Positions 16,911 to 25,660 of a stretch of DNA of 64,000 nucleotides are shown here, piece after piece. Made by a program: the position numbers and the translations under genes. Positions within the stretch are counted from its first letter, which is position 1; every line of letters begins with the position of its first letter. The DNA comes from Paraburkholderia caballeronis (GTDB taxonomy: Bacteria; Pseudomonadota; Gammaproteobacteria; Burkholderiales; Burkholderiaceae): positions 744,001-808,000 of the forward strand of contig NZ_FNSR01000003.1 in NCBI RefSeq assembly GCF_900104845.1, written 5' to 3'. The notes beneath the pieces were generated by a model. It worked only from the letters and a program-made list of their open reading frames with translations, made no database searches and was not told the origin of the DNA.

Positions 16911-18422
16911 ATGTCCGCCTCGCTCAAGGCCAGGATCGCCGAAGTCTTCGACGAGCCCGGTTGCGACAAGAACCAGGGAAAAAGCGCGAAGGAGCGCAAG
17001 AAGGGCTGCACGAAGCAGTTGTCGCCGGGCGCGGCGGCGGGCGGCTGCGCGTTCGACGGCGCGAAGATCGCGTTGCAGCCGGTGGTCGACGTCGCGCATC
17101 TCGTGCACGGGCCGATCGCATGCGAGGGCAACTCGTGGGACAACCGCCACGCGTCGTCGTCGGGATCGACGCTCTATCGCACCGGCTTCACGACCGACAT
17201 CAACGAACTCGACGTCATCTACGGCGGCGAGAAGCGGCTGTTCCGGAGCGTGCGCGAGATCATCGAGAAATACGATCCGCCCGCCGTGTTCGTTTATCAG
17301 ACCTGCGTGACCGCGCTGATCGGCGACGACATCGAGGCGGTCTGCCAGCGCGCGGCGGAGAAGTTCGGCAAGCCGGTGATCCCGGTGAACGCGCCGGGTT
17401 TCGCGGGGCCGAAGAACCTCGGCAACAAGCTCGGCGGCGAGGCTCTTCTCGATTACGTGATCGGCACGCGCGAGCCGGAATACACGACGCCGTACGACAT
17501 CAACATCATCGGCGAATACAACCTGTCGGGCGAACTGTGGCAGACGAAGCCGCTCCTCGACGCACTCGGCATTCGCGTGCTGTCGTGCATTTCCGGCGAC
17601 GGCCGCTACAACGAGATCGCCAGCGCGCATCGCGCGAAGGTCAACATGATGGTGTGCTCGAAGTCGATGATCAACATCGCGACGAAGATGCAGCAGCGCT
17701 ACGGCATCCCGTACTTCGAGGGCTCGTTTTACGGGATCGGCGACATGAGCGACACGCTGCGCCAGATCGCGAAGCTGCTGGTGCAGCAGGGCGCGCCCGC
17801 TGACCTGCCCGAACGCGCCGAACGGCTGATCGCGGCCGAGGAGGCGCGCGCGTGGGCGCGGATCGCGAAGTATCGCGAGCGGCTGCAGGGCAAGCGCGTG
17901 CTGCTGATCACCGGCGGCGTGAAGTCGTGGTCGGTGGTGGCCGCGCTCCAGGAAGCGGGGCTGGAGATCGTCGGCACCAGCATCAAGAAAAGCACGAAGG
18001 AGGACAAGGAGAAGATCAGGGAGATCATGGGCGACGAAGCGCACATGATCGACGACATGACGCCGCGCGAGATGTACAACCTGCTGCGCGACGCGAAGGC
18101 CGACATCATGCTGTCCGGCGGCCGCTCGCAGTTCGTCGCGCTGAAGGCGCGCATGCCGTGGCTCGACATCAACCAGGAGCGCCATCATCCGTACGGCGGC
18201 TACGAGGGCATCGTCGAACTCGTGCACGAGATCGACCGCGCGATCCACAACCCGGTGTGGCAGCAGGTGCGCCGGCCGGCGCCGTGGGGCGACGACGGCG
18301 AGACGCTCGGCGCGGTGAACGCGTCGGCGCAGCCGGCCGTGCAGCAGACCGGGCGGCCCGCGCCGCTGCGCGCCGGCGTGCGCGCATGGGCGATGGGCCT
18401 CGAACCGGGCGTGGCGGCCTGA
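16911..18422 (+). CDS. nifE: FeMo-cofactor scaffold subunit NifE
   Basis: NifE forms with NifN the scaffold on which the NifB product is matured to FeMo-cofactor. The 503-residue chain from the ATG at 16911 has a GGAG site upstream. Cluster cysteines lie in GGCAFDG, GPIACEGNSWDNR and YQTCVTALIGDD. A cysteine-rich open stretch continues upstream of this ATG but spans the promoter, so I exclude it. The last 45 residues, after GAVNASAQP, are a variable extension. Confidence 0.97.
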   Translation: MSASLKARIAEVFDEPGCDKNQGKSAKERKKGCTKQLSPGAAAGGCAFDGAKIALQPVVDVAHLVHGPIACEGNSWDNRHASSSGSTLYRTGFTTDINELDVIYGGEKRLFRSVREIIEKYDPPAVFVYQTCVTALIGDDIEAVCQRAAEKFGKPVIPVNAPGFAGPKNLGNKLGGEALLDYVIGTREPEYTTPYDINIIGEYNLSGELWQTKPLLDALGIRVLSCISGDGRYNEIASAHRAKVNMMVCSKSMINIATKMQQRYGIPYFEGSFYGIGDMSDTLRQIAKLLVQQGAPADLPERAERLIAAEEARAWARIAKYRERLQGKRVLLITGGVKSWSVVAALQEAGLEIVGTSIKKSTKEDKEKIREIMGDEAHMIDDMTPREMYNLLRDAKADIMLSGGRSQFVALKARMPWLDINQERHHPYGGYEGIVELVHEIDRAIHNPVWQQVRRPAPWGDDGETLGAVNASAQPAVQQTGRPAPLRAGVRAWAMGLEPGVAA

Positions 18423-18443
18423 ACGCGACGGAGAACGAACACC

Positions 18444-19835
18444 ATGGCCGTCGTCGTCGAATCCAAAAAAGCCTGTGCCGTCAATCCGCTGAAGATGAGC
18501 CAGCCGCTCGGCGCGAGTTTCGCGTTCATGGGGCTCGACGCCTGCATGCCGGTGATGCACGGCTCGCAGGGCTGCACGTCGTTCGGTCTCGTGCTGCTGG
18601 TGCGCCATTTCAAGGAAGCGATCCCGTTGCAGACCACGGCGATGAACGAGGTCACCACCATTCTCGGCGGGTACGAGAACATCGAGGCGGCGCTGCTGAA
18701 CATCCGCAAGCGCGCCGCGCCCAAGATCATCGCGATCTGCTCGACCGGGCTTACCGAAACGAAGGGCGACGACGTCGACGGTTATCTGGCGACGGTGCGC
18801 AAGCGCAAGCCCGAACTCGACGATACCGAGTTCGTGTACGTGTCCACGCCGGACTACGTCGGCGGCTTCGAGGACGGCTACCGGCACGCGGTCGCCGCGA
18901 TCGTGAAGACGCTGGTCAAGCCGCTGCCCACCGTCGCGCGGCAGGTCACGCTGCTGCCGGGCAGCCATCTGTCGCCGGGCGACATCGACGAGTTGCGCGA
19001 GATCGTCGGTGCGTTCGGGCTCGATGCGATCGTGCTGCCGGACCTGTCGCGCTCGCTCGACGGCCACATCGCGCCGGACTGGCGCGGCACGACGCTGGGC
19101 GGCACGACGCTCGACCAGATTCGCGCGGCGGGCGCGTCGGCGTTCACGATCGGCGTCGGCGAGCAGACCCGCGAAGGCGCGCAGGCGTTGCAGACGATCG
19201 CCGGCACGCCGTTCGACGTCTTCGAGCGGCTGACCGGGCTCGAACCCAACGACCGGCTGTTGCTGCGTCTCGCGCAACTAGCGGGCCGGCCGGTGCCGGA
19301 GAAGTATCGCCGGCAGCGCAGCCAGTTGCTCGACGCGATGCTCGACGGCCACTTCTACACCGGCGGCATCAAGGTCGCGCTCGGCGCTGAGCCGGACCTG
19401 CTGCTCGCGCTCGGCGCGCTGCTGCACGAGATGGGCGCGGAACTGACCGTGTGCATCAGCACGACCGCGTCGCCGTCGCACGCATGGCTGCCGGCGCGCG
19501 AGGTCGTGCTGGGCGATCTGGAAGACATGGAGCGCGCGGCGGCCGGCTGCGACCTGCTGATTACGCATTCGCACGGCCGGCAGATGGCGGAGCGGCTCGG
19601 CAAGCCGCTGCTGCGCGCTGGCTTTCCGGTGTTCGATCGGGTGGGCAACGCGCATCGCTGCCAGGTCGGTTATCGCGGCACCATGAACCTGATCTTCGAG
19701 ATCGCGAACCTCATGATCGAGCAGATTCCGCATCGCCATCCGGGCGACTGGCCGCTGCCGCAGGCGTCGGTCGATCTGGCCGCGCGCGATCCCGCGCGTG
19801 AAGTGAAGATTCCGGTCGTCGCGGCCGGCACGTGA
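18444..19835 (+). CDS. nifN: FeMo-cofactor scaffold subunit NifN
   Basis: The 463-residue protein pairs with NifE. It resembles NifK, with NPLKMSQPLGASFAFMG near residues 15-31, MHGSQGCTSF near 40 and ICSTGLTETKGDD near 97. The gene begins 21 bases after nifE and is followed by nifX after 25 bases, so nifENX form one transcript from the promoter at 16859. Confidence 0.97.
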   Translation: MAVVVESKKACAVNPLKMSQPLGASFAFMGLDACMPVMHGSQGCTSFGLVLLVRHFKEAIPLQTTAMNEVTTILGGYENIEAALLNIRKRAAPKIIAICSTGLTETKGDDVDGYLATVRKRKPELDDTEFVYVSTPDYVGGFEDGYRHAVAAIVKTLVKPLPTVARQVTLLPGSHLSPGDIDELREIVGAFGLDAIVLPDLSRSLDGHIAPDWRGTTLGGTTLDQIRAAGASAFTIGVGEQTREGAQALQTIAGTPFDVFERLTGLEPNDRLLLRLAQLAGRPVPEKYRRQRSQLLDAMLDGHFYTGGIKVALGAEPDLLLALGALLHEMGAELTVCISTTASPSHAWLPAREVVLGDLEDMERAAAGCDLLITHSHGRQMAERLGKPLLRAGFPVFDRVGNAHRCQVGYRGTMNLIFEIANLMIEQIPHRHPGDWPLPQASVDLAARDPAREVKIPVVAAGT

Positions 19836-19860
19836 ACGAACGTCACGAGGAACCCACCCC

Positions 19861-20277
19861 ATGAAAATTGCATTCGCGACCCAGGACAAGGTGCATGTCG
19901 ACGCGCACTTCGGCTGGGCGAAAAGCATCGTCACGTACGACGTGACCGCCGACGGCCACACGTTCGTCGACACGTTCGACTTCGGCGGCAAGCTCGAAGA
20001 GGACGGCGACGAGGACAAGCTCGCGCCTAAGCTCGAAGCGGTGAAGGACTGCGCGATCCTGTACGTCGCCGCGATCGGCGGCTCGGGCGCGGCGCGCGTG
20101 GTCGCGCTGAAGATTCACCCGATCAAGGTTGCGCAGCCCGAACCGATCGAGGCCATTCTCGCGAAACTGCGCGACGTGCTGAACGGCACGCCGCCGCCGT
20201 GGCTGCGCAAGGCGCTCGCGAAGGACGGCGGGCGCTCATACGATTTCGAAGCGGACGACGAGGTATCCCATGGCTGA
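19861..20277 (+). CDS. nifX: NifX, FeMo-cofactor precursor carrier
   Basis: The 138-residue protein has the NifX/NafY-type cofactor-binding fold: [20 protein letters not shown] at the start, then [22 protein letters not shown] near residues 68-89. It shuttles or stores the cofactor precursor between NifB and NifEN. Its end overlaps the start of the DUF269 gene by eight bases. Confidence 0.95.
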   Translation: MKIAFATQDKVHVDAHFGWAKSIVTYDVTADGHTFVDTFDFGGKLEEDGDEDKLAPKLEAVKDCAILYVAAIGGSGAARVVALKIHPIKVAQPEPIEAILAKLRDVLNGTPPPWLRKALAKDGGRSYDFEADDEVSHG

Positions 20278-20764
20278 AGCCCTCACCGACCGGACGGCTC
20301 CCGACGCGGCCCGCGACGACGCGCTGCTCGCGACGCCGTTCGTCCAGCAGCTGATCCGGCAACTGCGCGCGCAGGACACCCACGGCACGTGGGAGCGCAA
20401 GAGCGACCTGCAACTGCTGAAGCCGTACATCCTGACGCCGGAAGAGCGCCGCGCGATTCCGATCATGGGCGACCCGGACCCGGAGACGCTGTGGCACCTG
20501 GAGCTGTTCTACAACGCGATCGCGGTGGCGATCGAGCGCGAGACCGGCCAGATGGTGTCGCCGATGATGAAGATGAGCCACGAGGGTTTCGGCCGGATGG
20601 TGCTGATCGCGGGGCGGCTCGTGGTCGTCAACAAGCAGTTGCGCGACGTGCACCGCTTCGGTTTTCCGTCGCTCGCGAAGCTGGCCGACGCGGGCGGCCG
20701 GTTCCTGACCGAAGCCGTGGAGATGATCCGGGCGTATCCGGCCGTTGCGCAGTACGGCGTCTGA
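20270..20764 (+). CDS. NifX-associated protein (DUF269)
   Basis: The 164-residue protein matches the NifX-associated DUF269 family: [20 protein letters not shown] near residues 22-41, [20 protein letters not shown] near 49-68, [19 protein letters not shown] near 101-119, and [15 protein letters not shown]. No reaction is known. It overlaps nifX, which suggests coupled translation and a joint role in cofactor handling. Confidence 0.93.
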   Translation: MAEALTDRTAPDAARDDALLATPFVQQLIRQLRAQDTHGTWERKSDLQLLKPYILTPEERRAIPIMGDPDPETLWHLELFYNAIAVAIERETGQMVSPMMKMSHEGFGRMVLIAGRLVVVNKQLRDVHRFGFPSLAKLADAGGRFLTEAVEMIRAYPAVAQYGV

Positions 20765-20778
20765 GCGGAGAGAACACG

Positions 20779-20976
20779 ATGACCGATGCTGACGAACTGA
20801 AGGCGCGTTTGAAGAAGCTCAACGCGCAGGCGACGCAGGCGAAGATGGACCTGCACGATCTGTCCGAGGAACTGCCGACGAACTGGGAGCAGATTCTCGC
20901 CGTCGCGCAGCGCTGCCATGACGCGCACGCCGCGTTGATGGACGCGCGCAGGGCCGCCGCCGCGGCTTCCGCGTGA
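20779..20976 (+). CDS. DUF683/CCE_0567-family small protein
   Basis: The 65-residue protein begins MTDADELKARLKKLN and is a helical hairpin with TNWEQILAVAQRCHDAHAAL near residues 33-52. This is the small metalloprotein family found behind DUF269 in most nif clusters. The His and Cys of RCHDAH may bind metal. It lies 14 bases after the DUF269 gene and 16 before fdxB. Confidence 0.88.
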   Translation: MTDADELKARLKKLNAQATQAKMDLHDLSEELPTNWEQILAVAQRCHDAHAALMDARRAAAAASA

Positions 20977-20992
20977 AGCGCGGGAGGCGACG

Positions 20993-21298
20993 ATGAGCGA
21001 TACCTTCAGCGTGACGCTGCCGAGCGGCGAGACGTGGACGCCGACTTTCGTGTCGACGCTCGACGAGGAGAAGTGCATCGGCTGCGGGCGGTGCTTCCGC
21101 GTCTGTCCGCGCGGCGTGCTCGAACTGGTCGGCCTCGACGACGAGGGAGTCCACATTCCGCTGGACGGCGACGACGAAGACGATGAGTACGAAAAGAAAG
21201 TGATGACCATCGCGCACCGCGAACGGTGCATCGGCTGTACCGCGTGCGCGAGGATCTGTCCGAAGAAGTGCTATACGCACGCGGCCGCGCCGGTCTGA
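20993..21298 (+). CDS. fdxB: nif-specific 4Fe-4S ferredoxin III (FdxB)
   Basis: The 101-residue protein has two 4Fe-4S motifs: CIGCGRCFRVCP near residues 28-39 and CIGCTACARICP near 79-90. An acidic insert DGDDEDDEYEKK separates them. This is the nif-specific ferredoxin III type, thought to supply electrons for cofactor synthesis. It sits between DUF683 and nifQ. Confidence 0.95.
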   Translation: MSDTFSVTLPSGETWTPTFVSTLDEEKCIGCGRCFRVCPRGVLELVGLDDEGVHIPLDGDDEDDEYEKKVMTIAHRERCIGCTACARICPKKCYTHAAAPV

Positions 21299-21310
21299 AC
21301 GAGTCCGGCG

Positions 21311-21880
21311 ATGGACTTCCACGCGACCCTGATGCGCCACGCGGTGAGCGCCGACAGTCCCACCGTGCTGGCGCTCGCCGGCGTGCTGTCGGCGGCGTTC
21401 GACGAGGACGGCGTGCGCGTGCTGCCGATCCGCGGCCTGGATGCGCGCGCGAGCCGCTGGTTGCTCGCGCACTGGTTTCCCGGGGCGGATGCGGCGCTGT
21501 CGCTCGCGTGGGACGGTCCGGTCGAGGCGGCGCGGCGCGGCTCGCGGTACGACGAGGTCGAAGACCTGGTGACGCTGTTCATCGAGCATGCCGACCCGCG
21601 CGCCGGCGCGCGCGACGAGGTGGCCTGCGTCGCGCACGCGCTCGCGTGCGCGTGCCTCGGCGAGAACCATCTGTGGCAGGACCTGCGGCTTCCGTCGCGA
21701 CGCGAGCTGTCCGCGCTGCTCGGCTACTGGTTCCCGCGGCTCGCCGCCAAAAACGTCCACGACATGAAGTGGAAGAAGTTCTTCTACAAGCAGTTGTGCG
21801 AACTGGAAGGGCTGTTCGTCTGCAAGGCGCCGAGTTGCGGCGTGTGCGCCGACTACGCGCGTTGCTTCGGGCCGGAGTAG
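21311..21880 (+). CDS. nifQ: Molybdenum donor NifQ
   Basis: NifQ delivers molybdenum to NifEN/NifH. The 189-residue protein ends with the diagnostic C-x4-C-x2-C-x5-C motif (CKAPSCGVCADYARC), preceded by MKWKKFFYKQLCELEG. It ends the nifENX-fdxB-nifQ run. The modBACE genes about 2.3 kb downstream supply the metal. Confidence 0.95.
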   Translation: MDFHATLMRHAVSADSPTVLALAGVLSAAFDEDGVRVLPIRGLDARASRWLLAHWFPGADAALSLAWDGPVEAARRGSRYDEVEDLVTLFIEHADPRAGARDEVACVAHALACACLGENHLWQDLRLPSRRELSALLGYWFPRLAAKNVHDMKWKKFFYKQLCELEGLFVCKAPSCGVCADYARCFGPE

Positions 21881-21983
21881 GGCGGCTGGGTCACGCGTCC
21901 AGGCCTGCTCCTTGCTTTGTCGTGGCTATCGTTATGTATCGCGGTATATAACCGACAAACTGGACAGGACACCCGACACGCCC

Positions 21984-22601
21984 ATGGATCCGACCTCTGA
22001 GGCCGCGCCGCGTGCGCGCTGGACACCCTGTACGCGCGCCTGTTACCGGACCCTGCACTGGCCGGTCGCGCAGCCTTCGCGCGACCGGAGCGTGCGGGCC
22101 ACGCATGCCGCGCGTGCGGTCTGCCCGCCGCTGCCGGCGCCGCCGCACCGGCTGCTCGCGATCTGCGAGGAAGCCGGGCTGCGCGAACTGGTACGCCAGC
22201 ACATGTGGCGCCTGCGCACGACGCCGCTTTTCGTCCACGCCGGCGACTGCTTCGATTGCGTGACCGAGCGGGTGGCGGACTATGTCGTCGAGGCCTGCGG
22301 CGGGCCGCTCTACTACAGCCAGCGTCATGCGCATCTACAGGCGGGCGCGGGGCTGCCGCTGCTGCTCGACGAGGATGGGCGGGAACTGTGGCTCGTGCAG
22401 CTGTGGCACGCGTTCGACGACGTGAACTTCCCGCCGGCGCTGCGCGCGGATTTCTGGGGCTGGGCCGAGCCGCTGTCGGTGCATCTGCTCGCGCCGCGCG
22501 CGCGTCACGACGGGCTCACCCGCTATGCGTACGACACGGTGCGCAGCTGGTTTGCGACGTCGACGTCGCAGGCTTGTCCGCCGGACGACGGCGCGCGATG
22601 A
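21984..22601 (+). CDS. Second nif-cluster globin-like protein
   Basis: The 205-residue protein from the ATG at 21984 has a globin-like core from residue 60: LLAICEEAGLRELVRQHMWR, GGPLYYSQRHAHLQ with a candidate proximal His in QRHAH, and LWHAFDDVNFPPALRADFW near residue 150. I read it as a truncated-globin relative of the type found in some nif clusters. The first 55 residues are arginine and proline rich. Its stop overlaps the next start in an ATGA. Confidence 0.65.
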   Translation: MDPTSEAAPRARWTPCTRACYRTLHWPVAQPSRDRSVRATHAARAVCPPLPAPPHRLLAICEEAGLRELVRQHMWRLRTTPLFVHAGDCFDCVTERVADYVVEACGGPLYYSQRHAHLQAGAGLPLLLDEDGRELWLVQLWHAFDDVNFPPALRADFWGWAEPLSVHLLAPRARHDGLTRYAYDTVRSWFATSTSQACPPDDGAR

Positions 22602-23059
22602 CTGCGTCGCCGGCATGCGGGCGGCCGACGGCGAATCCTGCCGCGCCGCTCGCCGAGGTGAACGTCGCCAGCCTGGCGCACGAATTGCAATGGATCGAAT
22701 GGATGCGGATCGATGGCGAGATGCTCGACGCGCTGCTGACCGGGCGGCGTTTCGTCTACATCGGCGGCCGGCCCGCGAGCGGCGGCATGTTCGTGCCTCA
22801 CGTCGCGTTGATCGACGCGGACCGCAGCGAGCGGGCCGACCGGTTTGCCGCGTTGTGTGTCGCCCCGCGCGGATGCGGTGCCGTGCGCGCCCGGCACCAT
22901 CGGCCCCGGCTGGCTTGTCGCGCTGCGCGCCGTCTGTGCGCGTCGAACGTCGCGAGTTTCATCGCGTGTCTGTTGAGGGGGGAGCGCCGGCGGCATGAGC
23001 CTTCGGCGGCGTCGCTGTCGACGCAAGGGTGCCGCACGCTGCGCCGGGCATGCGGTTGA
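22598..23059 (+). CDS. Unrecognised protein, probably frameshifted
   Basis: The ATG at 22598 overlaps the globin stop. The first 85 or so codons look coding (LAHELQWIEWMRIDGEMLDA, then FVYIGGRPASGG). After about 22850 this frame becomes Arg/Cys rich with poor codon bias. The +1 frame instead reads PGTIGPGWLVALRAVCARR with good bias and stops at 22976. A one-base shift is therefore likely, either real or a sequencing error. I know no family. Confidence 0.5.
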   Translation: MTASPACGRPTANPAAPLAEVNVASLAHELQWIEWMRIDGEMLDALLTGRRFVYIGGRPASGGMFVPHVALIDADRSERADRFAALCVAPRGCGAVRARHHRPRLACRAARRLCASNVASFIACLLRGERRRHEPSAASLSTQGCRTLRRACG

Positions 23060-23119
23060 TTGGCCGGTCCCGGTTCTGCGCCGACGCCGGCCCGCGGACT
23101 TGAATCGCTGAACCAGACA

Positions 23120-24106
23120 ATGTCGGATCTACTACAACGCTATGGTGTGTTTCTGAACGTCGAGAACCCCGACGACGACGCGCGCGACGCGCTTCGGCAA
23201 ACCGTCCGGACCGGAGGCGCGGTGGAGCAGATGGGGTTTCACGACGTGTGGGTGGCCGAGCACCACAACAGCCCGTTCGCGATCGGCAGCGCGTTGACCG
23301 TGCTGCTTGCGCAGATCGCGGCCTGCACGTCGACGATCCGGCTCGGCACCGGCGCATCGCTGCTCGCGCTGAACGATCCGTTGCGCGTCGCCGAGGACAT
23401 CGCGTCGCTCGACCTGCTGAGCGGCGGACGCATCGAGTTCGGCGTCGCGCGCGGCGGCCCGTTTCCCGCGCAGTACCGTTCGGCGGGCATCGCGTCGGCG
23501 GACGCGGCGCGCGAGCGCATGCACGAGGCGCTCGCGCTGATCCGGCGGCTGTGGACCGAGCCGCAGACCCGCTTCGACGGACGCTTCTTCCACTGCGAGG
23601 ACGTCGCGGTCTATCCGCGCCCGCTGCAGCGCCCGGTGCCGGTGTGGCTGGCGAGCCTGAGCGGGGATTCCCCGCGTATCGCGGCGGAGCACGGTTATGG
23701 CCTGATGGCGACGCCGTCGGCGGATCTCGGTCAGGTGGCAGAGCAGGTGGCCGCCGAACGCGCGCGTCGCGGCGCGTTTCCGTTCGCGATCGCGCGTTTC
23801 TTCCATTGCGACGACGACAGCCGCCGCGCGATCGAACACGGCGTCGCGGCGGTGCGCGCCTACCCGCGGCTGATGGGCGTGCAGTTCCCGCCGGGCAGAC
23901 TGCCGCCGATGTTCGCGCCCGACGCGCCCGAGGCCGTGATCCTCGCGAACGCGATCATCGGCGATCCCGGGCAGTGCGTGGCGCGCGCCAAACAACTGGG
24001 CGAGCGGCTCGGCCCGCACCGGTTGCTGCTGAAGCCGGCGACGCACGACGCGAACGAAGCGCGGGCATCGCTCGCGCGGTTCGCCCGCGCAGCCGGCCTG
24101 ACCTGA
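23120..24106 (+). CDS. LLM-class flavin-dependent oxidoreductase
   Basis: The 328-residue protein belongs to the bacterial luciferase-like family: YGVFLNVENPDDDARDAL at the start, HDVWVAEHHNSPF near residues 47-59, then IRLGTGASLLALNDPLRVAEDIA and GRIEFGVARG near residue 105. Such enzymes use reduced FMN, and the substrate is unknown. Related genes lie in other nif clusters next to the molybdate genes. I start it at the ATG 23120, since the upstream in-frame part has no coding character. Confidence 0.85.
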   Translation: MSDLLQRYGVFLNVENPDDDARDALRQTVRTGGAVEQMGFHDVWVAEHHNSPFAIGSALTVLLAQIAACTSTIRLGTGASLLALNDPLRVAEDIASLDLLSGGRIEFGVARGGPFPAQYRSAGIASADAARERMHEALALIRRLWTEPQTRFDGRFFHCEDVAVYPRPLQRPVPVWLASLSGDSPRIAAEHGYGLMATPSADLGQVAEQVAAERARRGAFPFAIARFFHCDDDSRRAIEHGVAAVRAYPRLMGVQFPPGRLPPMFAPDAPEAVILANAIIGDPGQCVARAKQLGERLGPHRLLLKPATHDANEARASLARFARAAGLT

Positions 24107-24146
24107 CCTGACCGCGCCCGACTCTCTGCCCGGACCGGCCCGCGAA

Positions 24147-24162
24147 TGGCCCACATCTTGCG
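24147..24162 (+). promoter_or_regulatory. Candidate sigma-54 promoter of modBACE
   Basis: TGGCCCA-N4-TTGCG has the correct ten bases between GG and GC and lies 43 bases before modB. This would put molybdate uptake under nitrogen-fixation control. No perfect NifA site was found by eye nearby. Confidence 0.55.
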
Positions 24163-24204
24163 GTACGTGATGTGTAGCCCGATTCATAACGCGGAGTGTC
24201 GGTA

Positions 24205-24879
24205 ATGTCGGATTCCCTACAGCGGATGGACTGGTCGCCGTTCTGGCTGTCGCTGCGGGTCGCGGGCGTCGCCACGGCGCTCGCGCTCGTCGCCGGCGTC
24301 GCGCTCGGCTGGCTGTTCGCGCGCCGGCGTTTTCCCGGCGGCGCCGTGCTCGAAGCGGTCTGCATGCTGCCGCTCGTGCTGCCGCCGACCGTGATCGGCT
24401 ACGCGCTGCTGGTCGCGGCGGGGCGGCGCAGCGTCGTCGGCGGCTGGCTGTACCGGCAGGCCGGCTACACGATCGTCTTCAACTGGCATGGCGCAGTGCT
24501 CGCGTCGGCCATCGTCGCGCTGCCGCTCGTGCTGAAGTCCGCGAACGCCGCGTTCGCGGGCGTGGACCGGTCGCTCGAAGCGGCGGCGCGGACCCTGCGC
24601 CAGTCGCCGTGGTCCGTGTTCGTGCGCGTCACGCTGCCGCTCGCGTGGCCCGGCATCCTCGCCGGCACGCTGCTCGCGTTCGCGCGCGCGATGGGCGAAT
24701 TCGGCGCGACGCTGATGGTGGCCGGCGACATCCTGCACCAGACGCAGACGCTGTCGATGGCGATCTACGACGCGATGCAGGACGGCCGCGATCAGGCCGC
24801 GCTGTTTCTGGTGTTCGTCACGTCGACGCTATCCGTCGCGGTGCTCGTGCTGTCCGGCCGCTTTTTCTCTGTTCGCTGA
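24205..24879 (+). CDS. modB: Molybdate ABC transporter permease ModB
   Basis: The 224-residue inner-membrane protein has about five membrane segments, including LALVAGVALGWLF near residues 23-35 and LPLVLPPTVIGYALLV near 56-71. The EAA loop lies near residues 120-150 (SLEAAARTLRQSPW, then AWPGILAGTLLAFARAMGEFG). I choose the ATG at 24205, with GGAG nine bases ahead; a GTG at 24196 is in frame. modB precedes modA here, unlike the usual ABC order. Confidence 0.93.
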   Translation: MSDSLQRMDWSPFWLSLRVAGVATALALVAGVALGWLFARRRFPGGAVLEAVCMLPLVLPPTVIGYALLVAAGRRSVVGGWLYRQAGYTIVFNWHGAVLASAIVALPLVLKSANAAFAGVDRSLEAAARTLRQSPWSVFVRVTLPLAWPGILAGTLLAFARAMGEFGATLMVAGDILHQTQTLSMAIYDAMQDGRDQAALFLVFVTSTLSVAVLVLSGRFFSVR

Positions 24880-24895
24880 TTTCGTGGGGTCCTTC

Positions 24896-25648
24896 GTGAA
24901 ACGTCTTCGCGTCTTTGTGTTCGTCTTTCTGGTTGCGGCGCTGCCGTCCGTCGCGCTCGCGCAGCAGCTCACCGTGTCGGCCGCAGCCAGCCTGACCGAC
25001 GCCTTCAACGAAGTGGGCGCGAAGTTCGAGGCCGCGCATCCGGACGTGACGGTGCGCTTCAACTTCGCGGCGTCGGGCGTGCTGTTGCAGCAGATCCGTC
25101 AGGGCGCGCCGGTCGACGTGTTCGCGAGCGCCGACGAGCAGACCGTCACGCGCGGCATCGAAGCCGGACTGTTCGACGCGTCCACGCGCCGCGACTTCGC
25201 GACCAATGCGCTGGTGCTGATCGTGCCGGCCGCCCAGGGCTCGCCGGTGAAGAGGGTGACCGACCTGGTGAACCCGGCGGTGCGGCGGATCGCGATCGGC
25301 AAGACGTCCACCGTGCCGGTGGGCCGCTACACGCAGCAGGCGCTCGAAAAGGCGCTGCTGTGGGACGCGCTCGCGCCGAAGTTCGCGCAGGCCGACAGCG
25401 TGCGCCAGGTGCTCGACTATGTGTCCCGGGGGGAGGCCGAGGCCGGTTTCGTCTATCGCACCGACGCCGTGCTGATGCCGGGCAAGGTCGAGATCGTGCA
25501 GGCGGTCGGCGGACACGATCCGGTGACCTATCCGGTCGTCACGGTCAGCGCCAGCCGCGAGCCGGCGCTCGCGAAGGCGTTCGTCGACTACCTGATGAGC
25601 CCCGCCGCGCAGGAGGTCCTGAGACGCTACGGCTTCTCGCAGTCCTGA
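24896..25648 (+). CDS. modA: Molybdate-binding protein ModA
   Basis: The 250-residue periplasmic protein starts at a GTG (MKRLRVFVFVF) with a signal peptide ending near ALAQQ, residue 21. The mature part shows the ModA pattern: LTVSAAASLTDAFNEVG, FNFAASGVLLQQIRQGAPVD, FASADEQT, and KTSTVPVGRYTQQALE. It captures molybdate for ModBC. It lies 16 bases behind modB. Confidence 0.93.
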   Translation: MKRLRVFVFVFLVAALPSVALAQQLTVSAAASLTDAFNEVGAKFEAAHPDVTVRFNFAASGVLLQQIRQGAPVDVFASADEQTVTRGIEAGLFDASTRRDFATNALVLIVPAAQGSPVKRVTDLVNPAVRRIAIGKTSTVPVGRYTQQALEKALLWDALAPKFAQADSVRQVLDYVSRGEAEAGFVYRTDAVLMPGKVEIVQAVGGHDPVTYPVVTVSASREPALAKAFVDYLMSPAAQEVLRRYGFSQS

Positions 25649-25660
25649 CGCCGCCGCACG

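Noticed and set aside
15900..19277. Minus-strand open frame of over 1100 codons
   Set aside because: It runs antisense through the Cca-like gene, nifE and nifN, whose products are clearly conserved; its translation has no family pattern.
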